DNA of 14,167 nt from AC-32 sp035518635 (GCA_035518635.1 DATIXI010000032.1:1-14167), one strand, 5' to 3'. Shown: positions 1 to 7,279, counted from the first letter of the stretch. The notes: generated by a model from the sequence alone, not told the origin. Program-made: numbers and translations.

Positions 1-190
<190 letters not shown>

Positions 191-217
191 AAAACCCCCG
201 CAAACGCGGGGGTTTTC
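191..217 (+). terminator. Intrinsic terminator of rnpB
   Basis: A perfect 11-bp stem pairs 191-201 (AAAACCCCCGC) with 206-216 (GCGGGGGTTTT). The loop is the four bases AAAC and the stem ends in a T run. It lies directly after the conserved 3' end of RNase P RNA. The A and T tracts on either side mean it could also stop transcription arriving from the other strand. Confidence 0.93.
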
Positions 218-259
218 TATTTGGCACTCGTCCCGTCGACGCGGCCCCCGCTCCGAGGC

Positions 260-295
260 TTGGGAGTGCGCCGGGCCAGGGTTATGCTCGGGCGG
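260..295 (+). promoter_or_regulatory. Promoter of the cyclase gene, predicted leaderless
   Basis: TTGGGA at 260-265 (4 of 6 matches to TTGACA) and TATGCT at 283-288 (4 of 6 to TATAAT) are separated by exactly 17 nt. A start seven bases past the -10 falls on position 295, the first base of the GTG start codon. No Shine-Dalgarno sequence precedes that GTG, which fits a leaderless mRNA, common in actinobacteria. The start site is inferred, not measured. Confidence 0.55.
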
Positions 296-3294
296 TGGAG
301 CGGAAGCTGGCGACGCTTCTCTTCGCCGATCTCGTCGGCTCCACCGCGCTCGGCGACGAGCTGGATCCGGAGCACGCGCGAGATCTCCTCGAGCGCTTCT
401 ACGACGCGATGGAAGCCGAGATCGCGCTCGGCGGCGGGACGGTCGAGAAGTTCATCGGCGACGCCGTCGTCGCGGTCTTCGGCGCCCCGGCCGCCCAGGA
501 GGACCACGCGGAGCGGGCGCTGCAGACCGCGTTGTGGATGCACGAGCGCCTGCGGGAGCTCTTCGACGATCGCCTTGCGCTGCGGATTGGGGTGAACTCC
601 GGCGAGGTCGTCGTCGGGCGGCCCCGCGAGGGGAGCTCGTTCGCGACCGGCGACGCCGTGAACGTCGCAGCGCGTCTCGAGCAGGCGGCGACGCCCGGCC
701 AGGTGCTCGTCGGCGAGCGCACAGCCGCGCTGGTCGGAGACGCCTTCGAGTTCGGCGAGCCGCGCACGGTGGAGGCGAAGGGCAAGCAGGGCGGCGTCGC
801 GGCGCGAGAGCTGCGCCGCATGGTCGCGCCGCGCCGCCCGCGCGGCGGCCAGGGGCTCGCGAGCACGTTCGTCGGCCGCGCGAAGGAGCTCGACCGGCTG
901 CAGCAGATGTCCTCGACCGACGAGCCGCGCTTCGCCCTGGTCGTCGGCGAGCCCGGGCTCGGCAAGACGGCTCTCGTGCGGGAGCTGCGGGGCCAGCTGC
1001 CGGCCGGGACGGCCTTCTTGCTCGGCCGCTGCCTCTCTTACGGCCGCAGCGTCACCTACAGCCCGCTCGCCGACATTCTCAGGCAGGAGCTGGGCCTGCG
1101 CGAGGATGACCCCGCGCTCGAGGCGCTCGCCGGCAAGGAGATCCTCGGGCTCACCCTCGGGCTGGACGTCGCCGGCGACCTCGAGCCGCGCGCGGCCGTG
1201 CTCGCCCTCCGGGACGCTTGGGTACGCCTCGTCTCGGAGATCGCGGCGCGAGGCCCGGCCGTCCTCGTACTCGAAGACTTGCACTGGGCTACCGAGCCGC
1301 TGACCGAGCTCGTCGCCCGTGTGCTGTCGGACGCGACCGGGCCCGTTCTGGTCCTCGGGACGACGCGGCCCGGCCGCGAGGGACTGCCCGCCGGCGAGAC
1401 CGTGATCCTGGAGCCGCTCGGTGATGACGAGGCAGCCGAGCTGATCGACCGCGCCCTCGCCGCTCCCCTCGACCCGGCCGCGCGCGAGCTCGTCGTGCGG
1501 CATGCCGATGGCAATCCGTTCTTCGTCGAGGAGGTGCTCTCCGACCTCCTCGACCGCGAGCTGCTGACCCGACGGAACGGCGGGTGGACCCTCGCCGCCG
1601 GCTCGTTGACGGTCCCCGACTCCGTCCAGGGCGTGCTGGCCGCACGGATCGACCTTCTCGACCCGTCGACGAAGGACGCGCTTCGGGCCGCCGCCGTGAT
1701 CGGCAGGTCGTTCTCGCCGGCCGGGCTCGCCGCCCTCGTCGGCTCTGCGGCCGAGGTGCGGACGCTCGTCGAGCGGGGCTTCGTTCGCGCGACCGAGCCC
1801 GAGCTCGTCTTCAAGCACGCGCTCACGCGTGAGGTCGCCTACGGCGGCCTGCCGAAGGCGGAGCGCGCACGGCGCCACGCTGCCTACGCCGAGTGGCTCG
1901 AGGACGAGGACGCGAGCGACGGCCGCGCCGGCATGCTCGCCTACCACTACGCGGAGGCCATCAATCCGGAGATCGCCGAGCTCGCATGGCGCGATCGGGA
2001 GGAGGACACCACGAGACTCCGCGCCGCCGCGCTTCGCTGGCTCCGCCGCGCTGCGGACCTCGCACTGGCCCGTTTCGACCTCGACGACAGGCTTGGGCTG
2101 CTCGAGCGGGCCGCCGAGCTGACGCCTGACGACCCGGAGATCTGGCACTCGATCGGCCGCGTCAACGCCCTTCGGTTCGACGGCGCAGCGATGCGGCCGG
2201 CGATGGAGAGGGCGATCGACCTCACCGACGACACGGAAGGTCTCGCGGACATCTACGCGGAACTCGCCTTCGAGTCGACGCTCCGCTACGGCATGTGGAA
2301 TCCCCCGCTCGACGATTCGGTGATCCAGCGTTGGCTCGCTCGGGCTCTCGAGCTCGCCGCACCGCAGACTCGGGCACTGGGACGCGCGCTCACGACCAGA
2401 GCTATGTGGGATGACGAAGTCGAGATCGCAGACCAGGCGGTCGATCTCGCCGAGCGACTGGACGATCCTGTCCTCCTGTCGTACGCGTGCTTCGCCCGCT
2501 CCGGTGCAGCCTTCGTGACCTGGGATTATCCGACCGCGCAGAAGTGGGCACAGCGACGCTTCGCGCTCCGCGCGCGGCTCACCGATCCCGACCAGCTCGC
2601 CCACATCCTCTACTACGGCGCCACGGCCGCACTTGCCGTCGGTCGGCGTGAGGAGGCCGAGGCGCTCGTGCGCGAGCACGACGTCTTCGCCTCGCGGCTG
2701 AGCACCCACCACGAAGTCCATGCACTCGCAGTGCTGCTCTTCGTCGAGGAGGCGCTCGCGCACTGGGAGGCGATCCGCGAGCTCCAGCCTCGTGTGGAGC
2801 GCGCGGTGGCCGAGAACGCCGGTACACCGTGCGTGCTGGGTCCGCGGACGCTTCTCTCCTGCGCCGTCGCGAACGCCGCGCTCGGGCTGGACGAGGAGGC
2901 CCGGCGGCTCGAGGAGGCGGCGGCCGCGCACGGGTACGAGGCACAAGTGGTCTGGCTCCATCCGCCCCAAGCCCACCTCGCGCTTCTCCGCGGCGACCTC
3001 GGGCGCGCGAGCGCTTTGCTGGACGAGTCCGGGACGACGTGGCACATGAGCATGGACTGCAGCCTGTACGGGACGGCAACGCGCCTCACAGCGCTCGTCG
3101 CCATCGGCCGCAACGCCGACGCCGAGGAGGCTGCGCGACCTCTTCTCGAGCCCGGCACGTATCTCGAGCCGTTCGCCTTGCGGGCGCTGGGCATCGCCCG
3201 GGGCGATGCGACCCTCGTTGCTCAGGCGCAGGAGCGCTTCCATGCGCTGGGCCTCGACTGGTATGCCGCACAGACACCGGCGCTGGCCGGATGA
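295..3294 (+). CDS. Class III adenylate/guanylate cyclase - ATPase - TPR protein
   Basis: This 999-residue regulator has three parts. Residues 1-175 are a class III nucleotide cyclase domain that would make a cyclic nucleotide. Both metal-binding aspartates are present (D12 in FADLVGST, D56 in KFIGD), as are the transition-state pair N123 and R127 in GDAVNVAARL and the purine-contacting K52. Residues 190-450 are an AAA/STAND-type ATPase with Walker A GEPGLGKT at 218-225 and Walker B LVLEDLHW at 324-331. From about 600 to the end lie helical, TPR-like repeats. No signal peptide or membrane segment is seen, so it should be cytosolic. By hand alignment the second purine-specifying position (Asp in mammalian cyclases) is F116, so ATP versus GTP preference is open. 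The start is GTG, supported by the promoter spacing; an ATG at 284 is out of frame. The gene follows rnpB and precedes a channel gene by 30 nt. A long opposite-strand frame over the same region is a shadow. Confidence 0.9.
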   Translation: MERKLATLLFADLVGSTALGDELDPEHARDLLERFYDAMEAEIALGGGTVEKFIGDAVVAVFGAPAAQEDHAERALQTALWMHERLRELFDDRLALRIGVNSGEVVVGRPREGSSFATGDAVNVAARLEQAATPGQVLVGERTAALVGDAFEFGEPRTVEAKGKQGGVAARELRRMVAPRRPRGGQGLASTFVGRAKELDRLQQMSSTDEPRFALVVGEPGLGKTALVRELRGQLPAGTAFLLGRCLSYGRSVTYSPLADILRQELGLREDDPALEALAGKEILGLTLGLDVAGDLEPRAAVLALRDAWVRLVSEIAARGPAVLVLEDLHWATEPLTELVARVLSDATGPVLVLGTTRPGREGLPAGETVILEPLGDDEAAELIDRALAAPLDPAARELVVRHADGNPFFVEEVLSDLLDRELLTRRNGGWTLAAGSLTVPDSVQGVLAARIDLLDPSTKDALRAAAVIGRSFSPAGLAALVGSAAEVRTLVERGFVRATEPELVFKHALTREVAYGGLPKAERARRHAAYAEWLEDEDASDGRAGMLAYHYAEAINPEIAELAWRDREEDTTRLRAAALRWLRRAADLALARFDLDDRLGLLERAAELTPDDPEIWHSIGRVNALRFDGAAMRPAMERAIDLTDDTEGLADIYAELAFESTLRYGMWNPPLDDSVIQRWLARALELAAPQTRALGRALTTRAMWDDEVEIADQAVDLAERLDDPVLLSYACFARSGAAFVTWDYPTAQKWAQRRFALRARLTDPDQLAHILYYGATAALAVGRREEAEALVREHDVFASRLSTHHEVHALAVLLFVEEALAHWEAIRELQPRVERAVAENAGTPCVLGPRTLLSCAVANAALGLDEEARRLEEAAAAHGYEAQVVWLHPPQAHLALLRGDLGRASALLDESGTTWHMSMDCSLYGTATRLTALVAIGRNADAEEAARPLLEPGTYLEPFALRALGIARGDATLVAQAQERFHALGLDWYAAQTPALAG

Positions 3295-3324
3295 CGGCAG
3301 GCCCCGTCGTCACACTCGACGATC

Positions 3325-4014
3325 GTGGAGCACGCCTCGGGAGGATCGTCGTGGCGGCCAGGCTCGCGGGTGAGCCGCCTCCGCGCGAGCCACAGCTACC
3401 GCTTCGTGCTGCTCCTGATCCTGGCGACGTTCGTCTTCATCATGGCCGCGCCGGGGTCGACCTGGATGCTGAGCACGCTCGGTCTCCTGCTCTCGGTCAC
3501 GCTCGTCGCGGCGATGTGGACGTCCGGGCTCGGCCTCAACCCGCTCAGGACGGGCCTCCTGATCGCGGTCGGTGTGGCGGTCGTCGTTCTCGTCCAGGCG
3601 GTCGGCGGCGACACCGCGGCGGGGGCGGCCTGGCTCGTCGGGCTGGCGCTCGCGGGCGGGATCATCGCGGTGATCGCGCTCGGCGTCGTCGACCAGGGCG
3701 AGGTGAACCAGCAGTCGGTGGTGGGCGCGATCTGCGTCTACCTGGTGCTGGGCATGTTCTTCTCGTTCGCCTACGGGTCGGCGGCCAGGCTCGGGTCCGG
3801 GTACGTCTTCGCCCAGGGAACCGACGGCACGCCTGCCGTCCGCCTCTACTTCAGCTACATCACGATGGCGACGGTCGGCTACGGCGACTACACGCCGTCC
3901 GGCGACTTCGCGAGGTCGCTGGCGGTCCTCGAGGGGTTGCTCGGCCAGCTCTACCTGGTGACGATCGTCGCCCTGCTCGTCAGCCGTCTCGGTAGTCGTC
4001 CCCGGGCGAGCTAG
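3325..4014 (+). CDS. Potassium channel family membrane protein
   Basis: A 229-residue integral membrane protein with a classic K+ selectivity filter, TVGYGD, at residues 183-188, set between two hydrophobic helices (about 130-150 and 200-220) as in the two-helix pore module (Ion_trans_2 family). Four more hydrophobic stretches precede it (about 26-42, 47-65, 76-92, 101-120), giving a six-helix layout. There is no RCK/TrkA-N domain and no cyclic-nucleotide-binding domain, so any gating signal is not evident. I see no arginine-rich voltage-sensor helix. The start is unsure: GTG at 3325 has no clear ribosome site, and an in-frame GTG at 3370 (residue 16) would start just before the first helix. 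It probably shares a transcript with the cyclase gene upstream. Its stop codon overlaps the stop of the convergent histidine kinase gene by four bases. Confidence 0.85.
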   Translation: MEHASGGSSWRPGSRVSRLRASHSYRFVLLLILATFVFIMAAPGSTWMLSTLGLLLSVTLVAAMWTSGLGLNPLRTGLLIAVGVAVVVLVQAVGGDTAAGAAWLVGLALAGGIIAVIALGVVDQGEVNQQSVVGAICVYLVLGMFFSFAYGSAARLGSGYVFAQGTDGTPAVRLYFSYITMATVGYGDYTPSGDFARSLAVLEGLLGQLYLVTIVALLVSRLGSRPRAS

Positions 4015-4028
4015 GCGCGGAGGACGAC
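3995..4028. terminator. Hairpin enclosing two convergent stop codons, possible bidirectional terminator
   Basis: GTCGTCCCCG at 3995-4004 pairs with CGG and GGACGAC at 4018-4028, giving 10 bp with one bulged A at 4021. The loop of about 13 nt contains CTAG (4011-4014), where the stop codons of the plus-strand channel gene and the minus-strand kinase gene overlap. There is no T tract on either side, so termination activity is an inference from position and symmetry only. Confidence 0.35.
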
Positions 4029-5393
4029 CTCCAGGGCGGTGCCACGGCCCGGGGCGGAGACCAGGCGGAAGCCGCCCCCGATCGACGCTGCGCGCGCCCG
4101 CATGTTCTTGAGCCCCTGCCCGGCCGCGATCTCGGCCTCGTCGAAACCGGAGCCGTCGTCGACGACCGTGACGTAGCGCTCGCCGGCCCGCTCCTCGATC
4201 CGCACCTCGGCCCGTCGCGCTCCTGCGTGCTTGCGTGCGTTCGCCAGGCCCTCCTGGACGATCCGGAACACCTCGATCTGCTCGTCGGGCGCGAGGCGGA
4301 TCCCGTCCTGGATCTCGAGGTCGACCTCGAGCTGCCCGTCGGCGGTGAGGAAGTCGACGTAGCGCCGCAGCGCCGAGTCGAAGGGCGCGGATCCGCCCGC
4401 CGACGAGAGCGCGAGGACCGCGAACCGGGCCTCCTGCTGCGCGGCCGCAGCAGCCTCCTTGAGCCGCGGGAGGATCGTCTCGGGATCGCCGCCGGTCTCG
4501 AGCATGCTCGCGTGCGTCGACACTGCGAACAGGTACTGCGCGAGCCCGTCGTGGATCTCGCGCGCCACGCGCGCGCGCTCCTCTGCAACCGCGCGCCCGA
4601 ACTCGGCGAAGCGGATCGCGCGCCACACGCCGACCAGCAGGACGCCGTACGAGAGCAGCCGCAGGAAGTCGCCCTGCGAGACGTAGCGGCTCGACAGGAT
4701 CGGGGTGAAGACGTAGTGGAGCTCGGCGAAGAGCGCGAGCGTCGCGGCGAGGCACAGCCAGCGGTCGAGGTCGTTCCGGCGCGCGCGGAAGCGCAGCCCC
4801 CAGCCGACAACGGCGACGAGCGAGAGCAGGGCCTGGAGCGCGAGCGCCCCCATCAGCTCGAACGGCTGGTCGGATCCGGCGGTGTCGACCACAGAGGGCA
4901 GCGAGGTGCCCGCCTTCTCCGCGATCGCCCAGCAGAGCGTGAGCACGATCACGACCACCCCCAGCATCTCGCCGAGAGCACGTGCCCGGGCGTTCACGCG
5001 CCGCCGCGAGAACGGTGCGGCCGCGATCAGCATCGCCGCGAAGAGCCGCCCGCCGAGCCCGGCCCAGAACTCGGTCCGCTGCAGCGGCTCGCCGCCGAGC
5101 ACGGGCGCGATCGAGAACGCGAGCGTCGCGCCGGCCGCCGCAGCGAACCCGCCGCAGAGCAGCAGGTCGAGCCGCCGTCCGTCGACCGAGAACCGGATCC
5201 CCGCGAGCAGCGCGACGATCGCGGCCGCGAGGGTCACGGCCGTGTCCAGGACGAGTCGCACCTGGGGCAGCGAGTAGGTGTTGCGCAGGTCGGGATTCGC
5301 GACGAACAGCGCCAGGGCAGCGCCGAGCAGCCCGATCAGGAGCACCTCGCCCCAGAGCCAGGCTGCGTAGTCGTCGCGCTCTTCGTGCTGCAC
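4011..5393 (-). CDS. Membrane sensor histidine kinase, NarL/DesK-type (HisKA_3)
   Basis: A 460-residue sensor kinase of a two-component system. The N-terminal half holds about eight hydrophobic helices (roughly residues 10-255) with short loops and no recognisable PAS or HAMP domain, so the stimulus is probably sensed in or at the membrane. The dimerisation/phosphoacceptor helix has the HisKA_3 H-box REIHDGLAQ with the phosphorylated histidine at H281. The ATPase part shows N-box EGLANARKHA (N385), G1 box DDGSGFD (412-418) and G2 box GQGLKNMRARA. The start is GTG at 5393 because AAGGG lies four bases upstream and this places the protein start just before the first helix; a longer in-frame extension to 5504 would run into the divergent regulator gene. 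The partner is the response regulator on the opposite strand, 42 nt away. Confidence 0.92.
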   Translation of the reverse strand: MQHEERDDYAAWLWGEVLLIGLLGAALALFVANPDLRNTYSLPQVRLVLDTAVTLAAAIVALLAGIRFSVDGRRLDLLLCGGFAAAAGATLAFSIAPVLGGEPLQRTEFWAGLGGRLFAAMLIAAAPFSRRRVNARARALGEMLGVVVIVLTLCWAIAEKAGTSLPSVVDTAGSDQPFELMGALALQALLSLVAVVGWGLRFRARRNDLDRWLCLAATLALFAELHYVFTPILSSRYVSQGDFLRLLSYGVLLVGVWRAIRFAEFGRAVAEERARVAREIHDGLAQYLFAVSTHASMLETGGDPETILPRLKEAAAAAQQEARFAVLALSSAGGSAPFDSALRRYVDFLTADGQLEVDLEIQDGIRLAPDEQIEVFRIVQEGLANARKHAGARRAEVRIEERAGERYVTVVDDGSGFDEAEIAAGQGLKNMRARAASIGGGFRLVSAPGRGTALEVVLRA

Positions 5394-5435
5394 GAGACCC
5401 TTTTCGGCACCCCGGGCGCTGCCGATAAGGGTTCG

Positions 5436-6071
5436 GTGCGGATTCTGCTCGTCGACGATCACCCCATCACGCGCGAGGCGCTGGCCGCGCTGCTCGAGCA
5501 GCAAGACTTCTCGGTCGTGGGCCAGGCCTCGGACGGAGAGGGGGCGATCGAGCTCTCACGGCGCCTCCAGCCGCAGCTCGTGCTCCTCGACCTGTCGATG
5601 CCCGGCCTGGGCGGGCTCGAGGCCCTGCCGAAGATCCGCGACGCGGCGCCGGAGTGTGAGGTCGTCGTCCTGACCGCTTCGGGCACGGAGGAGAACCTTC
5701 TCTCCGCGATCCGCGGCGGCGCTGCCGGGTACCTGCTGAAGAGCGAGCCGCCGGAGCGCATCGTCGAGTTCCTGCGCGGAGTCGCGGACGGCCAGGCGGC
5801 CCTCTCGGGCGAGGTCGCCCGCCGCCTGCTCGAGCAGGTGCGCGAGGGAAGCGGCCGCGGAGTGCCGGACCGGATCGCGGGCTCGCTCAGCGCCCGCGAG
5901 GTCGAGGTGCTGCTCCTCCTGGACGAGCACCTGGGCACCGACGAGATCGCTGCGCGCCTCTACATCTCCGAGCACACGGTCCGCTCGCACGTGAAGAGCC
6001 TCCTGCGGAAGCTCGGCGTCTCCTCCCGCCGCGAGGCTCTTGAAGTGCTCAGCTCCGCGCGCGCAGCCTGA
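5436..6071 (+). CDS. NarL/FixJ-family response regulator
   Basis: A 211-residue DNA-binding response regulator. The receiver domain (about 1-118) has the acidic pair D7-D8, phosphoacceptor D52 in LLDLSMPG, T80 and K102, all in the expected order. The C-terminal LuxR-type helix-turn-helix (about 150-208) contains LSAREVEVL and SEHTVRSHVKSLLRKLGV, normal for DNA-binding NarL relatives. The start is GTG at 5436, with AAGGG at 5427-5431 four bases upstream; an in-frame stretch far upstream overlaps the kinase gene antisense and is not used. GATAAG at 5424-5429 could alternatively serve as a -10 element, which would make the mRNA nearly leaderless. Divergent from its likely cognate kinase. Its target genes are not known from this window. 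Confidence 0.93.
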   Translation: MRILLVDDHPITREALAALLEQQDFSVVGQASDGEGAIELSRRLQPQLVLLDLSMPGLGGLEALPKIRDAAPECEVVVLTASGTEENLLSAIRGGAAGYLLKSEPPERIVEFLRGVADGQAALSGEVARRLLEQVREGSGRGVPDRIAGSLSAREVEVLLLLDEHLGTDEIAARLYISEHTVRSHVKSLLRKLGVSSRREALEVLSSARAA

Positions 6072-6073
6072 GA

Positions 6074-6092
6074 ATCACCCATCGTGGGGGAT
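6074..6092. promoter_or_regulatory. Dyad-symmetric site, possible operator
   Basis: ATCACCCA and TGGGGGAT form an inverted repeat with 7 of 8 pairs matching around a 3-nt centre. The site begins three bases after the response-regulator stop codon. A second copy of TCACCCA occurs at 6098-6104, 23 bp from the first at 6075-6081. LuxR-type regulators often bind dyads of this size, but nothing here shows which protein binds, and no plus-strand gene follows. Confidence 0.3.
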
Positions 6093-6144
6093 ACGGTTCA
6101 CCCACGGCCGACCCCGCCGCTGGTCGATACTTTGGAGCAGATAG

Positions 6145-6182
6145 GTGTCGAAGCGCGGTGGCTCTGTGCTTCTCGGCGACAC
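6145..6182 (+). other. Structured stem in the gap between convergent genes (candidate small RNA)
   Basis: Read on the plus strand, GTGTCG (6145-6150) pairs with CGACAC (6177-6182). Inside that, AAGCGCG (6151-6157) pairs with TGTGCTT (6165-6171) with two G-U pairs and a 7-nt loop. A 5-nt bulge (CTCGG) separates the two helices on the 3' side. Followed at once by the 6181-6210 hairpin, it resembles a short structured RNA ending in a terminator. A weak -10-like GATACT lies at 6126-6131, but no convincing -35 was found, so transcription is unproven. Confidence 0.25.
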
Positions 6183-6220
6183 GGCCGGCCCGAGTTGAGA
6201 GGCCGGCCGTCGTCATTCTT
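6181..6220. terminator. Strong GC hairpin between convergent genes
   Basis: ACGGCCGGCC (6181-6190) and GGCCGGCCGT (6201-6210) form a perfect 10-bp stem with a 10-nt loop. On the plus strand it is followed by CGTCATTCTT, a partly T-rich tail. On the minus strand it begins two bases after the stop codon of the deacetylase-like gene. It is well placed to end transcription from both sides. Confidence 0.55.
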
Positions 6221-7058
6221 GGAACCCTTCGAGCGCGGCGGCCACGAGACCCGGAAGCGTTCGCGGGTCGTAGCCGCCCTCCAGCACGGCCGCCACACGG
6301 GGCCCGAGCCCGGCCGAGCGCCGCGCGAGCTCCCGGAAGCCGTCGGCCGTGACGTTCATTCCGGCGAGCGGGTCGTCCACGTGTGCGTCGAACCCGGCCG
6401 AGACCAGCACGAGGTCGGGCTCGAACGCGCGGACCGCCGGCTCGACGACCCGGTCGAACGCGCGGAGGTAGTCCTCGTCCGCCGAGCCCGCCGGGAGCGG
6501 CACGTTGACCGTCGTCTCGTCGCCCTCGCCCGGCCCGCCCGTGCCCGGGTAGAACGGCCACTGGTGCACCGAGACGAAGAGGACGGAATCGTCGCCGCGG
6601 AAGATCTCCTCGGTCCCGTTTCCGTGGTGGACGTCCCAGTCGATGATCGCCACGCGCTCGAGGCCGAGCTCCGTCTGCGCATGGCGTGCGGCCACGGCCA
6701 CGTTGTCGAGCAGACAGAAGCCCATCGCGCGCTCGGGCAGGGCGTGGTGCCCTGGCGGCCGGACGAGCGCGAACCCGCTCCTCTCGACGGCCTCGAGCGC
6801 GCACCCCACGGCGAGCAGCGCCGCCTCGTAGCTCGTCCCGGAGGCGACGGTGTCCGGGTCGAGGAGCGTCGGAGCCTCGATCACCGCGAGCCGATCGAGA
6901 TAGGAGGCGTCGTGGCAGCGCTCGACCTCGACGCGCGTGGCGGGCCGGGCCTCGACGACGTCGAACGCGGCGAGCAGCGCCTCCAGCCGGGCGCGCGTCT
7001 CGACATGAGGCTCCGTCGGGTGGAGCTCCGCCAGCGCCGGGTGGCTTACGAGGTCGAT
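6213..7058 (-). CDS. Histone deacetylase-like amidohydrolase (start codon abnormal)
   Basis: Zn-dependent deacetylase/amidohydrolase of the class II HDAC, acetoin-utilisation/acetylpolyamine type. Its natural substrate (acetyl-lysine, polyamine or other acyl amide) cannot be told from sequence. Counting the ATC at 7058 as residue 1 (281 residues), the active-site set is complete: tandem histidines H104-H105 in RPPGHHA, zinc ligands D142 and H144 in DWDVHHGNG, zinc ligand D224 in SAGFDAH, and Y263 in EGGYD. The family N-terminal strand LVSHPALAELHP is encoded right at the end of the DUF6457 gene. However, there is no ATG, GTG or TTG in frame there: the nearest codons are ATC (7058) and GTA (7049). 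The first ordinary start in the frame is GTG at 6884 (residue 59), which would lose the N-terminal strand. The frame stays open far upstream, but only as a shadow of other genes. Last gene of a four-gene operon. Function call is firm; the 5' boundary is not. Confidence 0.82.
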   Translation of the reverse strand: MDLVSHPALAELHPTEPHVETRARLEALLAAFDVVEARPATRVEVERCHDASYLDRLAVIEAPTLLDPDTVASGTSYEAALLAVGCALEAVERSGFALVRPPGHHALPERAMGFCLLDNVAVAARHAQTELGLERVAIIDWDVHHGNGTEEIFRGDDSVLFVSVHQWPFYPGTGGPGEGDETTVNVPLPAGSADEDYLRAFDRVVEPAVRAFEPDLVLVSAGFDAHVDDPLAGMNVTADGFRELARRSAGLGPRVAAVLEGGYDPRTLPGLVAAALEGFQE

Positions 7059-7279
7059 CGGATTGCGTCGGCCAGCGTGCCGAGCTCTGCGCCGCCCTGC
7101 GCGCGGCCGACCAGGTAGCAGAGCAGGGGAGCGTTCGTCCGCTCGCCGGAGTCGTGCGCGGCGATCCGGGCGAGGTCGAGCAGCTCGCGCGCGTCCTCGT
7201 CGGACAGCTCGAGCGCGGGCGCCGGGACGCCGGCAGCCGCGGCCAGGGCGTCCCTCGCCTCTCTGAGCCAGGCGTCCAC
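7046..7279 (-). CDS. DUF6457 family small protein
   Basis: A 77-residue acidic, helical protein. It resembles the DUF6457 family of actinobacteria, whose members also occur fused to or near molybdopterin-guanine dinucleotide (MobA-type) enzymes; the biochemical function is not known to me. The pattern WLREARDALAAAAG, then SDEDARELLDLARIAAHDSG, then a Cys/Tyr-containing NAPLLCYLVGRA helix supports a real coding sequence rather than a shadow. Start is GTG at 7279, nine bases after the exonuclease stop; there is no strong ribosome site, so it is probably translated by coupling. Its TAA stop (7046-7048) lies inside the start of the deacetylase reading frame. No molybdenum-cofactor gene is present in this window. 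Confidence 0.75.
   Translation of the reverse strand: MDAWLREARDALAAAAGVPAPALELSDEDARELLDLARIAAHDSGERTNAPLLCYLVGRAQGGAELGTLADAIRSTS

Noticed and set aside
217..3243. A 1008-codon open frame on the minus strand opposite the cyclase gene
   Set aside because: It has no recognisable domain, is rich in Arg/Gly/Glu as expected of antisense frames in GC-rich DNA, and mirrors a gene with clear cyclase and ATPase motifs.
2829..3995. A 388-codon plus-strand frame across the cyclase end and the channel gene
   Set aside because: Low-complexity Arg/Ala/Gly translation without motifs; the other frames carry the conserved cyclase-ATPase and TVGYGD sequences. The GGAGG at 3340-3344 and GTG at 3351 that would suit it look fortuitous.
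3310..4755. A 481-codon minus-strand frame overlapping the channel and kinase genes
   Set aside because: It is out of frame with the kinase, has an Arg/Asp-rich composition, and contains no family motifs.
4227..5435. N-terminal extension of the response regulator into the kinase region
   Set aside because: The extension is antisense to conserved kinase boxes; the receiver domain begins exactly at GTG 5436 with a ribosome site in front.
7046..7064. Programmed -1 frameshift fusing DUF6457 to the deacetylase
   Set aside because: The required shift is -1, but there is no slippery heptamer before the TAA and no clear downstream pseudoknot.
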